This document shows positions 25,307-33,848 of a stretch of 64,000 nucleotides of DNA, in pieces. The translations under genes were made by a program, and so were the position numbers. Each line of letters starts with the position of its first letter. Position 1 is the first letter of the stretch. The notes under the pieces were generated by a model that saw nothing but the letters and a program-made list of their open reading frames with translations, had not been told where the DNA came from and did no database searches. The stretch comes from Collinsella aerofaciens (GTDB lineage: Bacteria; Actinomycetota; Coriobacteriia; Coriobacteriales; Coriobacteriaceae). Location: assembly GCF_018785265.1 (NCBI RefSeq), contig NZ_WQPK01000041.1, positions 55,708 through 119,707 on the forward strand, given 5' to 3'.

Positions 25307-26851
25307 CTAGTCCTTGGGTGTCCAGGACCAGAAGAAGTTGATGGGGGCCACGCGCGAGGCGGTACCGGCCTTTTTGTTGATCGAGGAAATGTGGCGATAG
25401 AGCGTGGAGCGCGAAAGAAAGAGCGTTGTGGCGATGTCCTGAACGCTCTGGTCCGAAACGACCAAGACCTCAAGAATATCGCGCTCGCGCTCTGTAAGCC
25501 CAAAGGTGGCGACGAAAGCATCGAGGCGTTCATCGGACGTGAGCTCCGCCGCCTCCACGGGCTCGGGGTCGGGGCATGTGGGCGCAAGATCCCCACCAAG
25601 ATCGTCGGTGGCAAGCGGCAGGCCATCCTGCATCACGGCATCATCGGCTCGTTGCCCCAACTGCCCCAGCAGCGTAATCGCAATGCCCACAAACATCACG
25701 AGCGCTGCACCGACCGCAGCCAGCACATTTTGACTCGAGATAATCGCCACTGCCGGCGCCGTCACGAACATCGAGCACACGTTGTTGACGACGCGACCCA
25801 TGCACGGCCAAAAATATGACCAGCGCGCATAGAGCGAGACGGCGGCATATTTTGTGGTAAAGAACACCACGAAAAAGCCCGAGCCCAGATAAAAGATGAT
25901 CGTGGCAGCAAGCTCGTTGCCGCCATTGCCATCGACGATGAGCACAAAGAACGAAAGCGTGGACAGTATGGCGGCACATGTCATGCCGATATTCATATAC
26001 GAGCGGCCGTGCAGGTCAAATAGTGCGCCAGCGACCAACGAGCTCACGACAAGCAGCAGGCGCGGCCAATCGCCCAAATCGACGGCTCCGACAGCATGCA
26101 GGGTCGTGAAGCCCGCGTTGAGAGCGGCGAATACGCTGGAAAGATACGCCGTCGCCACGGTCAGGCGAACTACGGCGCGACGGAATGCCGCCTTTGCCTC
26201 GGGATCGTCATGCCACTTGGCGCCATATTCCAGAGCATCTACCGAAAGCCCGGCAGCACTGGGTTCAAAGTTGGGATCGGACTCGTCGCGCAGCTTGGCG
26301 CGTCGGGCACCGTGGAGCAACGCCACCTGCGCGATCGCACAGACGACCAGAACAGCCTGCTGAGGAATGCCGACAGGCATCACCATGTGGTTGAGAACCT
26401 GCACCAGAACGCACATGGCGTAAGAAAGTGCGGCGGCGCGCGCCAAGCAGGGCGTTCGCGCAAAGCGCCTCGCAAAATTTGCATGAGCAGTCGATCCGCA
26501 GTAGCCCAGCGCGCAGCACGCCACCAAACCGCCGGCAATTACCACCTCAACCTGAACCGCCATAATCAACAGCAGCAATGCCGCCACCAGCAAAACGCCC
26601 GTGACGTCACTCGTTGCGTCGATAGCATGGGGACGGCGATAGTACAGAATGGGACGCACAAAAAAGCCAATCACGCTCGCGCCGATGACAAGGCTCTCAT
26701 AAATAACGACCTCGTTCGGAGACACGAACTCGGCCATGCGCACATCAAAAAGATACTCGCACGCCAAAAACGTGAAGAAGAACAGCGCCAGGCATATAAT
26801 CTCCCGAATGCCCCGACGCAAATATGCGGTTGTGTCTCCCATGCCCCTCAT
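25307..26851 (-). CDS. Membrane-anchored LuxR-family transcriptional regulator
   Basis: The first 400 or so of 514 residues form about 12 hydrophobic segments (for example EIICLALFFFTFLACEYLF and VEVVIAGGLVACCALGYCG), resembling an MFS-like sensor module. The last 70 are a LuxR HTH: FGLTERERDILEVLVVSDQSVQDIATTLFLSRSTLYRHISSINKKAG. One-protein membrane LuxR regulators of this design are greatly expanded in Coriobacteriia; they are thought to control adjacent metabolic genes. I chose the ATG at 26851, preceded by GGGGG; a second ATG 9 bases on is possible. The ligand and target are unknown. Confidence 0.88.
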   Translation of the reverse strand: MRGMGDTTAYLRRGIREIICLALFFFTFLACEYLFDVRMAEFVSPNEVVIYESLVIGASVIGFFVRPILYYRRPHAIDATSDVTGVLLVAALLLLIMAVQVEVVIAGGLVACCALGYCGSTAHANFARRFARTPCLARAAALSYAMCVLVQVLNHMVMPVGIPQQAVLVVCAIAQVALLHGARRAKLRDESDPNFEPSAAGLSVDALEYGAKWHDDPEAKAAFRRAVVRLTVATAYLSSVFAALNAGFTTLHAVGAVDLGDWPRLLLVVSSLVAGALFDLHGRSYMNIGMTCAAILSTLSFFVLIVDGNGGNELAATIIFYLGSGFFVVFFTTKYAAVSLYARWSYFWPCMGRVVNNVCSMFVTAPAVAIISSQNVLAAVGAALVMFVGIAITLLGQLGQRADDAVMQDGLPLATDDLGGDLAPTCPDPEPVEAAELTSDERLDAFVATFGLTERERDILEVLVVSDQSVQDIATTLFLSRSTLYRHISSINKKAGTASRVAPINFFWSWTPKD

Positions 26852-27017
26852 GGTTAACCCCCAGCCACTCAATTGTCTGGAAATCTATTTTCATAAAGAA
26901 CCAGTCTCAATATCGAAGCCAGGCTCGAAATGCTGCCAATTCGACCCCAGCCGTCCACATCACGCCGCGATTTTGAGCCGCATGGACCAGAAGGGACGCG
27001 CGCGATCTCTAGCTCGG

Positions 27018-27120
27018 CCAGGAGTGTCCCCAACTACCACTCATTTAAGTACGTCCCCAATGAGTGGCCGAAGAGTGTCCCCCGCGACTAGTCGTTTAAG
27101 TACGTCCCCAATGACTAGTC
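27018..27120. repeat. Two adjacent GTCCCC-type hairpin repeats (family 4)
   Basis: Copy 1 has arms CCACTCATT (27037-27045) and AATGAGTGG (27059-27067). Copy 2 has arms GACTAGTCGTT (27086-27096) and AATGACTAGTC (27110-27120). Both loops read TAAGTACGTCCCC, and both are preceded by GAGTGTCCCC. The rest of the gap between 26.85 and 27.24 kb holds no gene. Confidence 0.75.
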
Positions 27121-27238
27121 AAAAATGGGCCATGTGTCCCAGTTGTGGAGACTCCTTGAGCCGTCTGGGTATCGCGAAGGATCACGCACTCCCCCATCAT
27201 CAAAAGTGACACACGCTACCAGTTGATGGGAGGCAGCC

Positions 27239-27976
27239 ATGGGCTTCTTTGACAAGATGTTCGAGAAGAAAGAGTGCGCGATTTGCGGTACCGAGCTGGG
27301 ACTTCTAGGTAAGACAAAAATCAATGAAGGCTACCTGTGCAAAGAGTGCGCCGGCAAGCTCTCCCCCTACTTTCACGGCTATCGCTCCAGCACCGCGGAC
27401 GATATCCGTGAGCAACTCGCCTACCGCGAGGCCAACGCCGAGCGCCTGTCTTCGTTCAACCCCACGCGCACGCTTTCTGCCGGGCGCACCAATATTATGC
27501 TCGATGAGGACGCGGGCCTGCTGATCATCACTTCGCAGAGCCGCTAGCGCGACGCCAATCCCGACATCATCGAGTTCTCGCAGGTACTCGGCTGCGATAT
27601 GGATATCGACGAGCAGCGCACCGAGATCTATCGCGAGACCAAGGACGGCGAGCGCGAGAGCTACAACCCGCCGCGCTACGACCTGGATTACGACTTTAAT
27701 CTGACCATCCACGTCAACACGCCGTACTTTACCGAGATCAACCTGCGCGTGAACGACTCCACCATCGATCAGCGCGGCTCCATCGAATATCGCGAGGCCA
27801 AGCGCCAGGCAACCGAAGTCCGCGATGCGCTGGTGCAGCTGCGCCAGGAGACACGCGACAGCGTCGTGGCCGCCAAGGCCCCCAAGACCGCGGTGACCTG
27901 CCCCTTCTGCGGAGCCACCACCATTCCCGATGCCAGTGGGCGCTGCGAATACTGCGGCGGCGCCATCGGCGCATAG
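27239..27976 (+). pseudogene. DUF4428-type zinc-ribbon protein interrupted by an in-frame TAG
   Basis: The frame is open from ATG 27239 (GGGAGGCAGCC upstream) to 27976 except for one TAG at 27545-27547. The first part (102 residues) has an N-terminal zinc ribbon, KKECAICGTELG with CKECAGKL, as in DUF4428 proteins. The second part, in the same frame without a gap, continues RDANPDIIEFSQVLGCDMDID and ends in another zinc ribbon, CPFCGATTIPDASGRCEYCGG. The original protein would be 245 residues. A single TGG-to-TAG (or CAG-to-TAG) change explains it. It heads a cluster with the next two genes. A sequencing error or readthrough cannot be excluded. Confidence 0.85.
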
Positions 27977-28000
27977 CCCCCGGCACGGAAAGGACCGATC

Positions 28001-29323
28001 ATGGCCTTCGAGAGCGTCAACTATCAGTGCCCTGCCTGCGGTGGCCCCTTGCATTTTGCAAGCGCCGAGCAAAAGCTCGTCTGCGACTACTGTGACTCGC
28101 GCTTTGAAGTCGAAGAAGTCGAGGCCCTCTATCGCGAGCGCCAGGACAAGGCAGATTCCAAAGCCGATGCCGCAGCCGCGGCCCCCAAGCCTGCTGTCGA
28201 CGATGCCGTACAGGAGCTCGCCCAAAACGCCGGCTACATCTGTTCGTCGTGCGGCGCCGAGCTCGTGTCCGACGGCACCGTCGCCGTCACCACCTGCCCG
28301 TACTGCGGTAACTCCGCCGTGGCGCCCGGCCAGCTCTCTGGCGACTTCTCGCCCGACCTGGTGATTCCGTTTAAGCTCGGGCGCGACGACGTCACGGCCG
28401 CACTCAAGGAACACTACAAGGGCAAGATCTTGCTGCCCAAGAGCTTTGTCACCGGCAACCACATCGACGAGGTCCAAGGTGTCTACGTGCCGTTTTGGCT
28501 CTACGGCGCCCGCGTTGACGGCGAAGTGTACTTTGACGCGACCAACGAGACCGTGACCGAGGAATCCGACCGCACCGTCACGACCACCGACCACTACGAT
28601 GCCTATCGCAAGGGCAATATCTCGTTTAAGCGCGTGCCCGTCGACGGATCATCCAAGATGCCCGACGGCCACATGGACGCCATCGAGCCGTTTGACTACG
28701 ACGCACTGCGTCCGTTCTCGGTCGCATATATGCCCGGCTACATCGCCAACCGTTACGACGAGGACTGCGAGACTTGCAAGGCGCGCGCCGAGCGCCGCAT
28801 GGAAGAAAGCACGGTCTCGGCCCTGCGCGAGACCGTCGTCGACGAATACGACGATGCCACGGTCGAAAGCAAGCAGCTCGACTACACCTGGGAAGACAGC
28901 GACTACGCCCTGTTCCCCGTCTGGATGCTCTCCACCTCGTGGAACGGCAAGAGCTACCTGTTTGCCATGAACGGCCAGACCGGCCGCTTGGTCGGCGAGC
29001 TCCCCTGCTCCAAGCCCAAGCTCGCCATCGCCTCGGTGCTGTTCTTTATGATCGGATTTATCCTCTCCCAGATTCTCTTTATGGGGGAATACGCCTTCGA
29101 TCCGGATTACCTCACCTTTGATATCGAGGGCATCCTCATCAACATCATCGCGCCGCTGATCATCGTGATTATCGGAGACGTGCTACTGGTAGGCCAGCTC
29201 AAGACGGCCAACGAAGCAACCTGTGCCGATGAGTATTGTGGCGAGCTCGACCTGACCGAGAAGCACGACACCTTCAGCCACACCGAGACCACCGTTGTCA
29301 TGAAAGACGACAAGGACGACTAA
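28001..29323 (+). CDS. Membrane zinc-ribbon protein, YdjG-like
   Basis: The 440-residue product begins with two TFIIB-like zinc ribbons, YQCPACGGPLHFAS...LVCDYCDSRF (residues 7-40) and CSSCGAELVSDG...TTCPYCGN (residues 83-110). A large central domain follows, with VPFWLYGARVDGEVYFDAT and YMPGYIANRYDEDCETC. Two membrane helices are near the C terminus (ASVLFFMIGFILSQILFMG and IIAPLIIVIIGDVLLVG). This order resembles B. subtilis YdjG, which with YdjH and SPFH protein YdjI recruits the PspA-like YdjF to the membrane. The match is from domain order. It lies 24 bases after the interrupted gene and 48 before the SPFH gene. Confidence 0.8.
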   Translation: MAFESVNYQCPACGGPLHFASAEQKLVCDYCDSRFEVEEVEALYRERQDKADSKADAAAAAPKPAVDDAVQELAQNAGYICSSCGAELVSDGTVAVTTCPYCGNSAVAPGQLSGDFSPDLVIPFKLGRDDVTAALKEHYKGKILLPKSFVTGNHIDEVQGVYVPFWLYGARVDGEVYFDATNETVTEESDRTVTTTDHYDAYRKGNISFKRVPVDGSSKMPDGHMDAIEPFDYDALRPFSVAYMPGYIANRYDEDCETCKARAERRMEESTVSALRETVVDEYDDATVESKQLDYTWEDSDYALFPVWMLSTSWNGKSYLFAMNGQTGRLVGELPCSKPKLAIASVLFFMIGFILSQILFMGEYAFDPDYLTFDIEGILINIIAPLIIVIIGDVLLVGQLKTANEATCADEYCGELDLTEKHDTFSHTETTVVMKDDKDD

Positions 29324-29371
29324 GCAATCCAACCAATACCACCCGGCCTTTGACGAGAAAGGAAGATCACC

Positions 29372-30613
29372 ATGGGACTCTTGAAAGCTGGATTGGGAGC
29401 TGCCGGCGGCGTCATGGCCGACCAGTGGAAGGAATTTATCTACTGCGAATCGATGCCTGCTGACGTCTTGGCCTGCAAGGGCAGCAAACGTACCGGTGGC
29501 CGCAGCTCCAACACGCGCGGCGAGGACAACGTCATCTCCAACGGCTCGGTCATCGCCGTCAACGACGGACAAGGCATGCTCGTGGTGCAAAACGGCAAGA
29601 TCATCGAAGTCGCGCTGGAGCCCGGTGAGTTCGTCTTCGATACCGGCAGCGAGCCGAGCGTCTTTAGCGGCAACTTGGGCGATTCCATCAAGGAGACCTT
29701 CGCCAATATCGGCAGCCGCTTTACCTTTGGCGGCGACGCGGGCAAGGACCAGCGCGTCTACTTCATCAACACCAAGGAGATCATCGGCAACAAGTACGGC
29801 ACCGCTTCGCCCGTGCCCTTCCGCGTGGTCGATAACAACATTGGCCTAGACGTCGACATCTCCGTGCGCTGCAACGGCGAGTATTCGTACCGCATCACCA
29901 ACCCGTTGCTGTTCTACACCAACGTATGCGGCAACGTGACCGATAGTTATACGCGCGACAAGATCGACAGCCAGCTTAAGTCCGAGCTGCTCACCGCCCT
30001 GCAGCCCGCCTTTGCCAAGATCTCGGAGATGGGCATCCGCTACAGCGCCATCCCCGGCCACACCACCGAGCTCGCCCGCGCGCTCAACGAGGTCCTCTCT
30101 GCCGACTGGCGTGACCTGCGCGGCGTCGAGATCGTGAGCTTTGGCGTCAACTCCATCGCCGCCTCGCAAGAGGACGAGCAGATGATCAAGGACCTGCAGA
30201 AAGCCGCGGTCATGCGCGATCCCACTATGGCGGCAGCCAACATTGCCAGCGCCCAGAGCGACGCAATGCGCGCGGCAGCCGCCAACCCCAACGGCGCGAT
30301 GGCGGGCTTTATGGGCATGGGCATGGCAGGCGGCATGGGCGGTATGAACGCCAGCCAGCTGTTCGCCGCCGGCCAGGCACAACAGCAGGCCGCCCCGCAG
30401 CCGGCTCCAGCTCCCGCCCCCGCACCGGCTCCCGCCGCCGCACCTGCGGCCGGCACGTGGACTTGCAGCTGCGGCGCCACCAACACCGGCAAGTTCTGCT
30501 CCGAGTGCGGCAGTCCCGCACCCGCCCCGGCACCGGCCAAGTGGTTCTGCCCCAACTGCGGTAGCGAAAACGGTGGCAAGTTCTGCAGCAATTGCGGAAC
30601 ACCCAGGCCCTAG
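29372..30613 (+). CDS. SPFH-domain protein with C-terminal zinc ribbons, YdjI-like
   Basis: The 413 residues start with an SPFH/virion-core-like domain (MADQWKEFIYCESMPADVLACKG; NGSVIAVNDGQGMLVVQNGKI; LEPGEFVFDTGSEPSVFSG) extending to about residue 290. A Met/Gly-rich stretch (GFMGMGMAGGMGGMN) and a Pro-Ala linker (APAPAPAPAPAA) follow, and then two zinc ribbons, WTCSCGATNTGKFCSECG and WFCPNCGSENGGKFCSNCG. YdjI family members show the same layout. It is expected to oligomerise at the membrane face as part of an envelope stress or scaffolding complex with the upstream YdjG-like protein. GAAAGGAAGATCACC precedes the ATG. Confidence 0.88.
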   Translation: MGLLKAGLGAAGGVMADQWKEFIYCESMPADVLACKGSKRTGGRSSNTRGEDNVISNGSVIAVNDGQGMLVVQNGKIIEVALEPGEFVFDTGSEPSVFSGNLGDSIKETFANIGSRFTFGGDAGKDQRVYFINTKEIIGNKYGTASPVPFRVVDNNIGLDVDISVRCNGEYSYRITNPLLFYTNVCGNVTDSYTRDKIDSQLKSELLTALQPAFAKISEMGIRYSAIPGHTTELARALNEVLSADWRDLRGVEIVSFGVNSIAASQEDEQMIKDLQKAAVMRDPTMAAANIASAQSDAMRAAAANPNGAMAGFMGMGMAGGMGGMNASQLFAAGQAQQQAAPQPAPAPAPAPAPAAAPAAGTWTCSCGATNTGKFCSECGSPAPAPAPAKWFCPNCGSENGGKFCSNCGTPRP

Positions 30614-30693
30614 CCCCTCTATCTGGTAATTGGCGGGGGATCCGCCACCCCCGCATTTGCTTCTATGGGTTTCGTTCGATGAAGGAGGACACC

Positions 30694-31536
30694 ATGAAGA
30701 CAACGTTCAAAAAGTCCGTACTCGCATTTCTGACATGCGTCCTGGCGCTCGCCTTTGCCCTGACGGGCTGCAGCGGCGGCGGCAAGGACCCCAAGGCCAA
30801 CTTCGTCGGCAGCTGGCAGTACTCGGGTGGAACCTTGGATGGCGAAGAGCTCACCGATGAGTACATGGATATGCTCAAGGAGTGGGGCCTCAACTGCGTC
30901 CTGATCCTCGACGAGGACGGCACAGGTGTCCTCGATATGTTCCTTGAGGTCGCCGACCTGAAATGGGAAGCCAAGGACGCCACCACCGTAACGATCACCG
31001 CCGAAGATGAGTCGCACGACCTGAAGCTCAAGGACGACAAGCTCGTCCTGGAGGTGGACGGCGACAAGCTCATCTTCACCAAGTCCGACAAGGACCTGTC
31101 CGGTACGGTGAAGAAGGATCGCGAGAACGCCGAGAAGGAAGAGGAGATCGATGAGGCCGTCGAAGACGACGATGTCCAGAGCGTCGAAATCTCCCCCGCC
31201 GTCACCGTCGCCGATGACGATCTGTGCACCATCACCATTACCGAGAAGTTCAAAGACGACTGGGGCGACATCGGCTTTGTCGTCAACATCACCAACAAGA
31301 GCGACAAGGACCTGACCTTCTACGCCCCCACCGGCAAGACCAACGTCAACGGCACCATGAAGGAAGCCTGGTTCTCGGCCCACCTGATGCCCGGCACCAA
31401 CGCCACCGAGGAATTCACGTTCTCGAACGGCGAGCTTGACAGCCTTGACGACCTGGTCAACACGACCATCGGCATCGACGCCTACCTGACCGATTCCTAC
31501 GAGGACGTCGCTTCCTACACCGCGACCATCGCGTAA
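30694..31536 (+). CDS. Secreted lipoprotein, two-domain, function unknown
   Basis: MKTTFKKSVLAFLTCVLALAFALTGC is a clear lipoprotein signal with lipobox LTGC; AAGGAGG precedes the ATG at 30694. The 280-residue protein is acidic. The first half (FVGSWQYSGGTLDGEELTDEY...LILDEDGTGVLDMF) looks like a lipocalin-type 'NFVGSW' domain. A charged linker (ENAEKEEEIDEAVEDDD) leads to a second beta-rich domain, VNITNKSDKDLTFYAP, of DUF4352/DUF5067 style. It follows the SPFH gene by 80 bases and may be the last gene of that cluster. Confidence 0.85.
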   Translation: MKTTFKKSVLAFLTCVLALAFALTGCSGGGKDPKANFVGSWQYSGGTLDGEELTDEYMDMLKEWGLNCVLILDEDGTGVLDMFLEVADLKWEAKDATTVTITAEDESHDLKLKDDKLVLEVDGDKLIFTKSDKDLSGTVKKDRENAEKEEEIDEAVEDDDVQSVEISPAVTVADDDLCTITITEKFKDDWGDIGFVVNITNKSDKDLTFYAPTGKTNVNGTMKEAWFSAHLMPGTNATEEFTFSNGELDSLDDLVNTTIGIDAYLTDSYEDVASYTATIA

Positions 31537-31586
31537 CGGCACGTAACATCAGCCGCGGATTGGCGGACACATCCGCGCACTTGCCA

Positions 31587-31621
31587 GGCGGGGCCGCAGG
31601 AAATGATCCCGCGGCCCCGCC
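31587..31621. terminator. GC-rich hairpin after the lipoprotein gene
   Basis: GGCGGGGCCGC (31587-31597) pairs perfectly with GCGGCCCCGCC (31611-31621). It has no T run; it backs up the next hairpin. Confidence 0.5.
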
Positions 31622-31652
31622 GCCTTGCGCCGACAGCACCGCTCGCACAAGC

Positions 31653-31693
31653 AGGCCGCCCGCCGTTTTCTGATGCAAAACGGCGGGCGGCCT
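31653..31693. terminator. Bidirectional terminator between convergent genes
   Basis: AGGCCGCCCGCCGTTTT (31653-31669) is perfectly inverted at 31677-31693 around seven bases. The A/T ends of the stem next to the loop and the convergent arrangement of the genes support a bidirectional role. Confidence 0.7.
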
Positions 31694-31728
31694 ATCTTTA
31701 CGGCGCCGGAACACGGGCGGCGCACCGA

Positions 31729-32352
31729 CTACGGACGCTCCATATTGGGAACGATGCTGCCCTCGGTCACCGCATGCACGGCCAAGCGCATGATGTTGTC
31801 GTAGCCGGTCTTGCTCAGGATCTCCGAGATGCGACGCTTGATGGTGCCCTCACTCATAAACAGCTCGGCCGCGATCTCGCGACGGCTCTTGCCCTCGCAG
31901 GCAAGGCGCAAGATCGACAGCTCGACATCGTCGAGGGCCGCCGTGCCCGAGAAGATGCTCTCGGGCGGCTTGGGAAACGTGCAGTAACCCGCCAGCGTGG
32001 AGCGCATCACGGCGAACAGCTCGTCGATACCGACGTTCTTGTACACAAAGCTATCGACGCCCGCCTCGCGGGCCTGATCGACAAAGGTGATCTCGGGCAT
32101 GCCTGTCATGATAATGATGCGACACTCGGGCAGCTGTTCCTTGATGCGTGCCGCCGCCACGATGCCGTTTGAATCGTGTTCGGTGCACACGTCCATCAGT
32201 ATCATGTCCGGGCGCTCCTTAAGCACAACGTCCAAGGCATCCGAGGCGTCGGCGATCGCGGCAACAACCGTCATGTCGGGCTGGTCACCGACGGAGCGCG
32301 CGAGGCTCTCGCGCAGAATGGCCTGGTCTTCGACTATAAGGACGCGAATCAT
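31729..32352 (-). CDS. NarL/FixJ-family response regulator
   Basis: This is a 207-residue two-component regulator. The receiver domain has VEDQ (acidic pocket), the phospho-acceptor in MILMDVCTEHDSNG, the threonine in IIMTGMPE and the lysine in SFVYKNVG. The C-terminal LuxR HTH is LDDVELSILRLACEGKSRREIAAELFMSEGTIKRRISEILSKTG. The start overlaps the end of the kinase gene, so the kinase and regulator are coupled. Targets are unknown. Confidence 0.93.
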   Translation of the reverse strand: MIRVLIVEDQAILRESLARSVGDQPDMTVVAAIADASDALDVVLKERPDMILMDVCTEHDSNGIVAAARIKEQLPECRIIIMTGMPEITFVDQAREAGVDSFVYKNVGIDELFAVMRSTLAGYCTFPKPPESIFSGTAALDDVELSILRLACEGKSRREIAAELFMSEGTIKRRISEILSKTGYDNIMRLAVHAVTEGSIVPNMERP

Positions 32353-33848
32353 GAGCTTCTCCTTTGGACCGTGGCGCTGGAGGCGAGCGGGATGGACACC
32401 GTAAGCGTAAAGGGCGGGGCGGTGTGGACTTCCAGGCTGCCGCCCAGATTCTGTGCGACATGCCTCATACCTGGGATACCCGTTCCCTCGCGATACGATA
32501 CGGGTGCAGGCGCGCCGTCGTTAGAAACGGCCATTCGCGCAACAGCGCCGTCTTCCGTCCCCTCCTGCCACAGGCGCACATGGACCTGATGGGCCTGTGC
32601 ATGCTTGGTGGCATTGGTCGAGGCTTCGCGGATAATCTGCAAAAATGCTGCGGCGACACGCGCGTCGTTTGGCAGCTCGCCCTCCACATCGATCTGCACG
32701 CTCACCAGGCCAAAGGCATGGACGATATCGCCCAATTGCTCTGCCGGTTCGGTGTCGCCCCCGCTGCGCAGATCGGCAGCGATTGAGCGCAGCAGCGGGT
32801 CGATCTGCTCGAGTGACTCGTCATCCAGGCGCCCTTCCTCCAGATAACGATGGAGAATGGACAGGCGCTGCCCGATCACGTCGTGCACGCGAGCGCGCAT
32901 ACGCAGATAGGCCGCATTGTCAGCAACTTTTTTGACTTCTTCGATCTGGGCTTGGAGCTCTTGGCCCGCAAGCTCAAGCAGGTGGTTGGCTTGCGCTAGG
33001 CGATCATGGGCATGCGCATACTCTGTTACATCCAGACCGATAATGCGCTCGAAGAGGCGGCCCGAAACCATAACGTCATCGTGCACGAACAAGCGAATCT
33101 CGGCGGGAGAAACCTCGACCACAACGCGCGCCTCACCAAAGCGGTCCAGATTAATCCGCACGCGGTTCTGGCTGCTTTCGGGCATTTGCATGCTGAGTTT
33201 GCGCAGGTCGTTCCATGTACCGCTCATATCGCCTAGGTCGGTGGGCATATGAAGCTCCACCAGGTTTTTTCGCATGCAGCGGTTCATGAGCAGCGGACGG
33301 CCCCTCGGGTCCAGATACAGGATGCCCACGGGAATCACGTTGATGGTTTCGATCGTCGAGAACGCGGTGATATCCTCCTGGCGGTTGCGGACATCCATCA
33401 AGAGCGCCGCAATGGAGCGGAACAGGAAAAACGCTCCCTCTGCGATAAGGACCGTGGTCCACGCCGAGCCCATGGCAAGCACCACCGGCGGTGTCACGGC
33501 GGCAACGAGCAACAGTTCGGCCAGCATGACGGGGCGACGATAGTGCACCATAAGCACCATGCCGTAGGCAAAGATCACGGCATTGAGCCACAACGCTCCG
33601 CCCATTGCCCTGGCGCAAACGTCAAGCGGCGCCACCAGATATGAGCCAGACGACGCGAACAAGATGAGCGCCGAAATAATTAGGTGAAGCACAAGGCTCG
33701 CCTCGTAGGCACAAATCACCTTACGGTTATAGGACGAGCGGCGCGATGCGATGAGCGGGACGTGGATCGTCTGCAGACACGCAGCCAGGGCAAAGACAAC
33801 ATCGAGCGCAACGATTTGGGGAAGAATGAGCGAAATCTGCATCGTCAC
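32349..33848 (-). CDS. Sensor histidine kinase, partner of the NarL-type regulator
   Basis: The 499-residue protein has about six N-terminal membrane helices (residues 5-155), then a PAS-like region (VIPVGILYLDPRGRPLLMNRCM), a coiled segment (HLLELAGQELQAQIEEVKKVAD) and a HisKA_3-like dimerisation segment RMRARVHDVIGQRLSILHRYLEEG with the likely phospho-histidine in RVHDVIG. The ATPase domain has IIREASTNATKHAQAHQ (N box) and EGTGIPGMRHVAQNLGG (G box). A GTG overlaps the preceding stop (33846-33848); an ATG two codons on is an alternative start. Confidence 0.9.
   Translation of the reverse strand: MTMQISLILPQIVALDVVFALAACLQTIHVPLIASRRSSYNRKVICAYEASLVLHLIISALILFASSGSYLVAPLDVCARAMGGALWLNAVIFAYGMVLMVHYRRPVMLAELLLVAAVTPPVVLAMGSAWTTVLIAEGAFFLFRSIAALLMDVRNRQEDITAFSTIETINVIPVGILYLDPRGRPLLMNRCMRKNLVELHMPTDLGDMSGTWNDLRKLSMQMPESSQNRVRINLDRFGEARVVVEVSPAEIRLFVHDDVMVSGRLFERIIGLDVTEYAHAHDRLAQANHLLELAGQELQAQIEEVKKVADNAAYLRMRARVHDVIGQRLSILHRYLEEGRLDDESLEQIDPLLRSIAADLRSGGDTEPAEQLGDIVHAFGLVSVQIDVEGELPNDARVAAAFLQIIREASTNATKHAQAHQVHVRLWQEGTEDGAVARMAVSNDGAPAPVSYREGTGIPGMRHVAQNLGGSLEVHTAPPFTLTVSIPLASSATVQRRSS

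Noticed and set aside
28774..29121. Second gene inside the YdjG-like gene in another frame
   Set aside because: It is an Arg-rich shadow frame without an RBS, fully within a well-supported gene.
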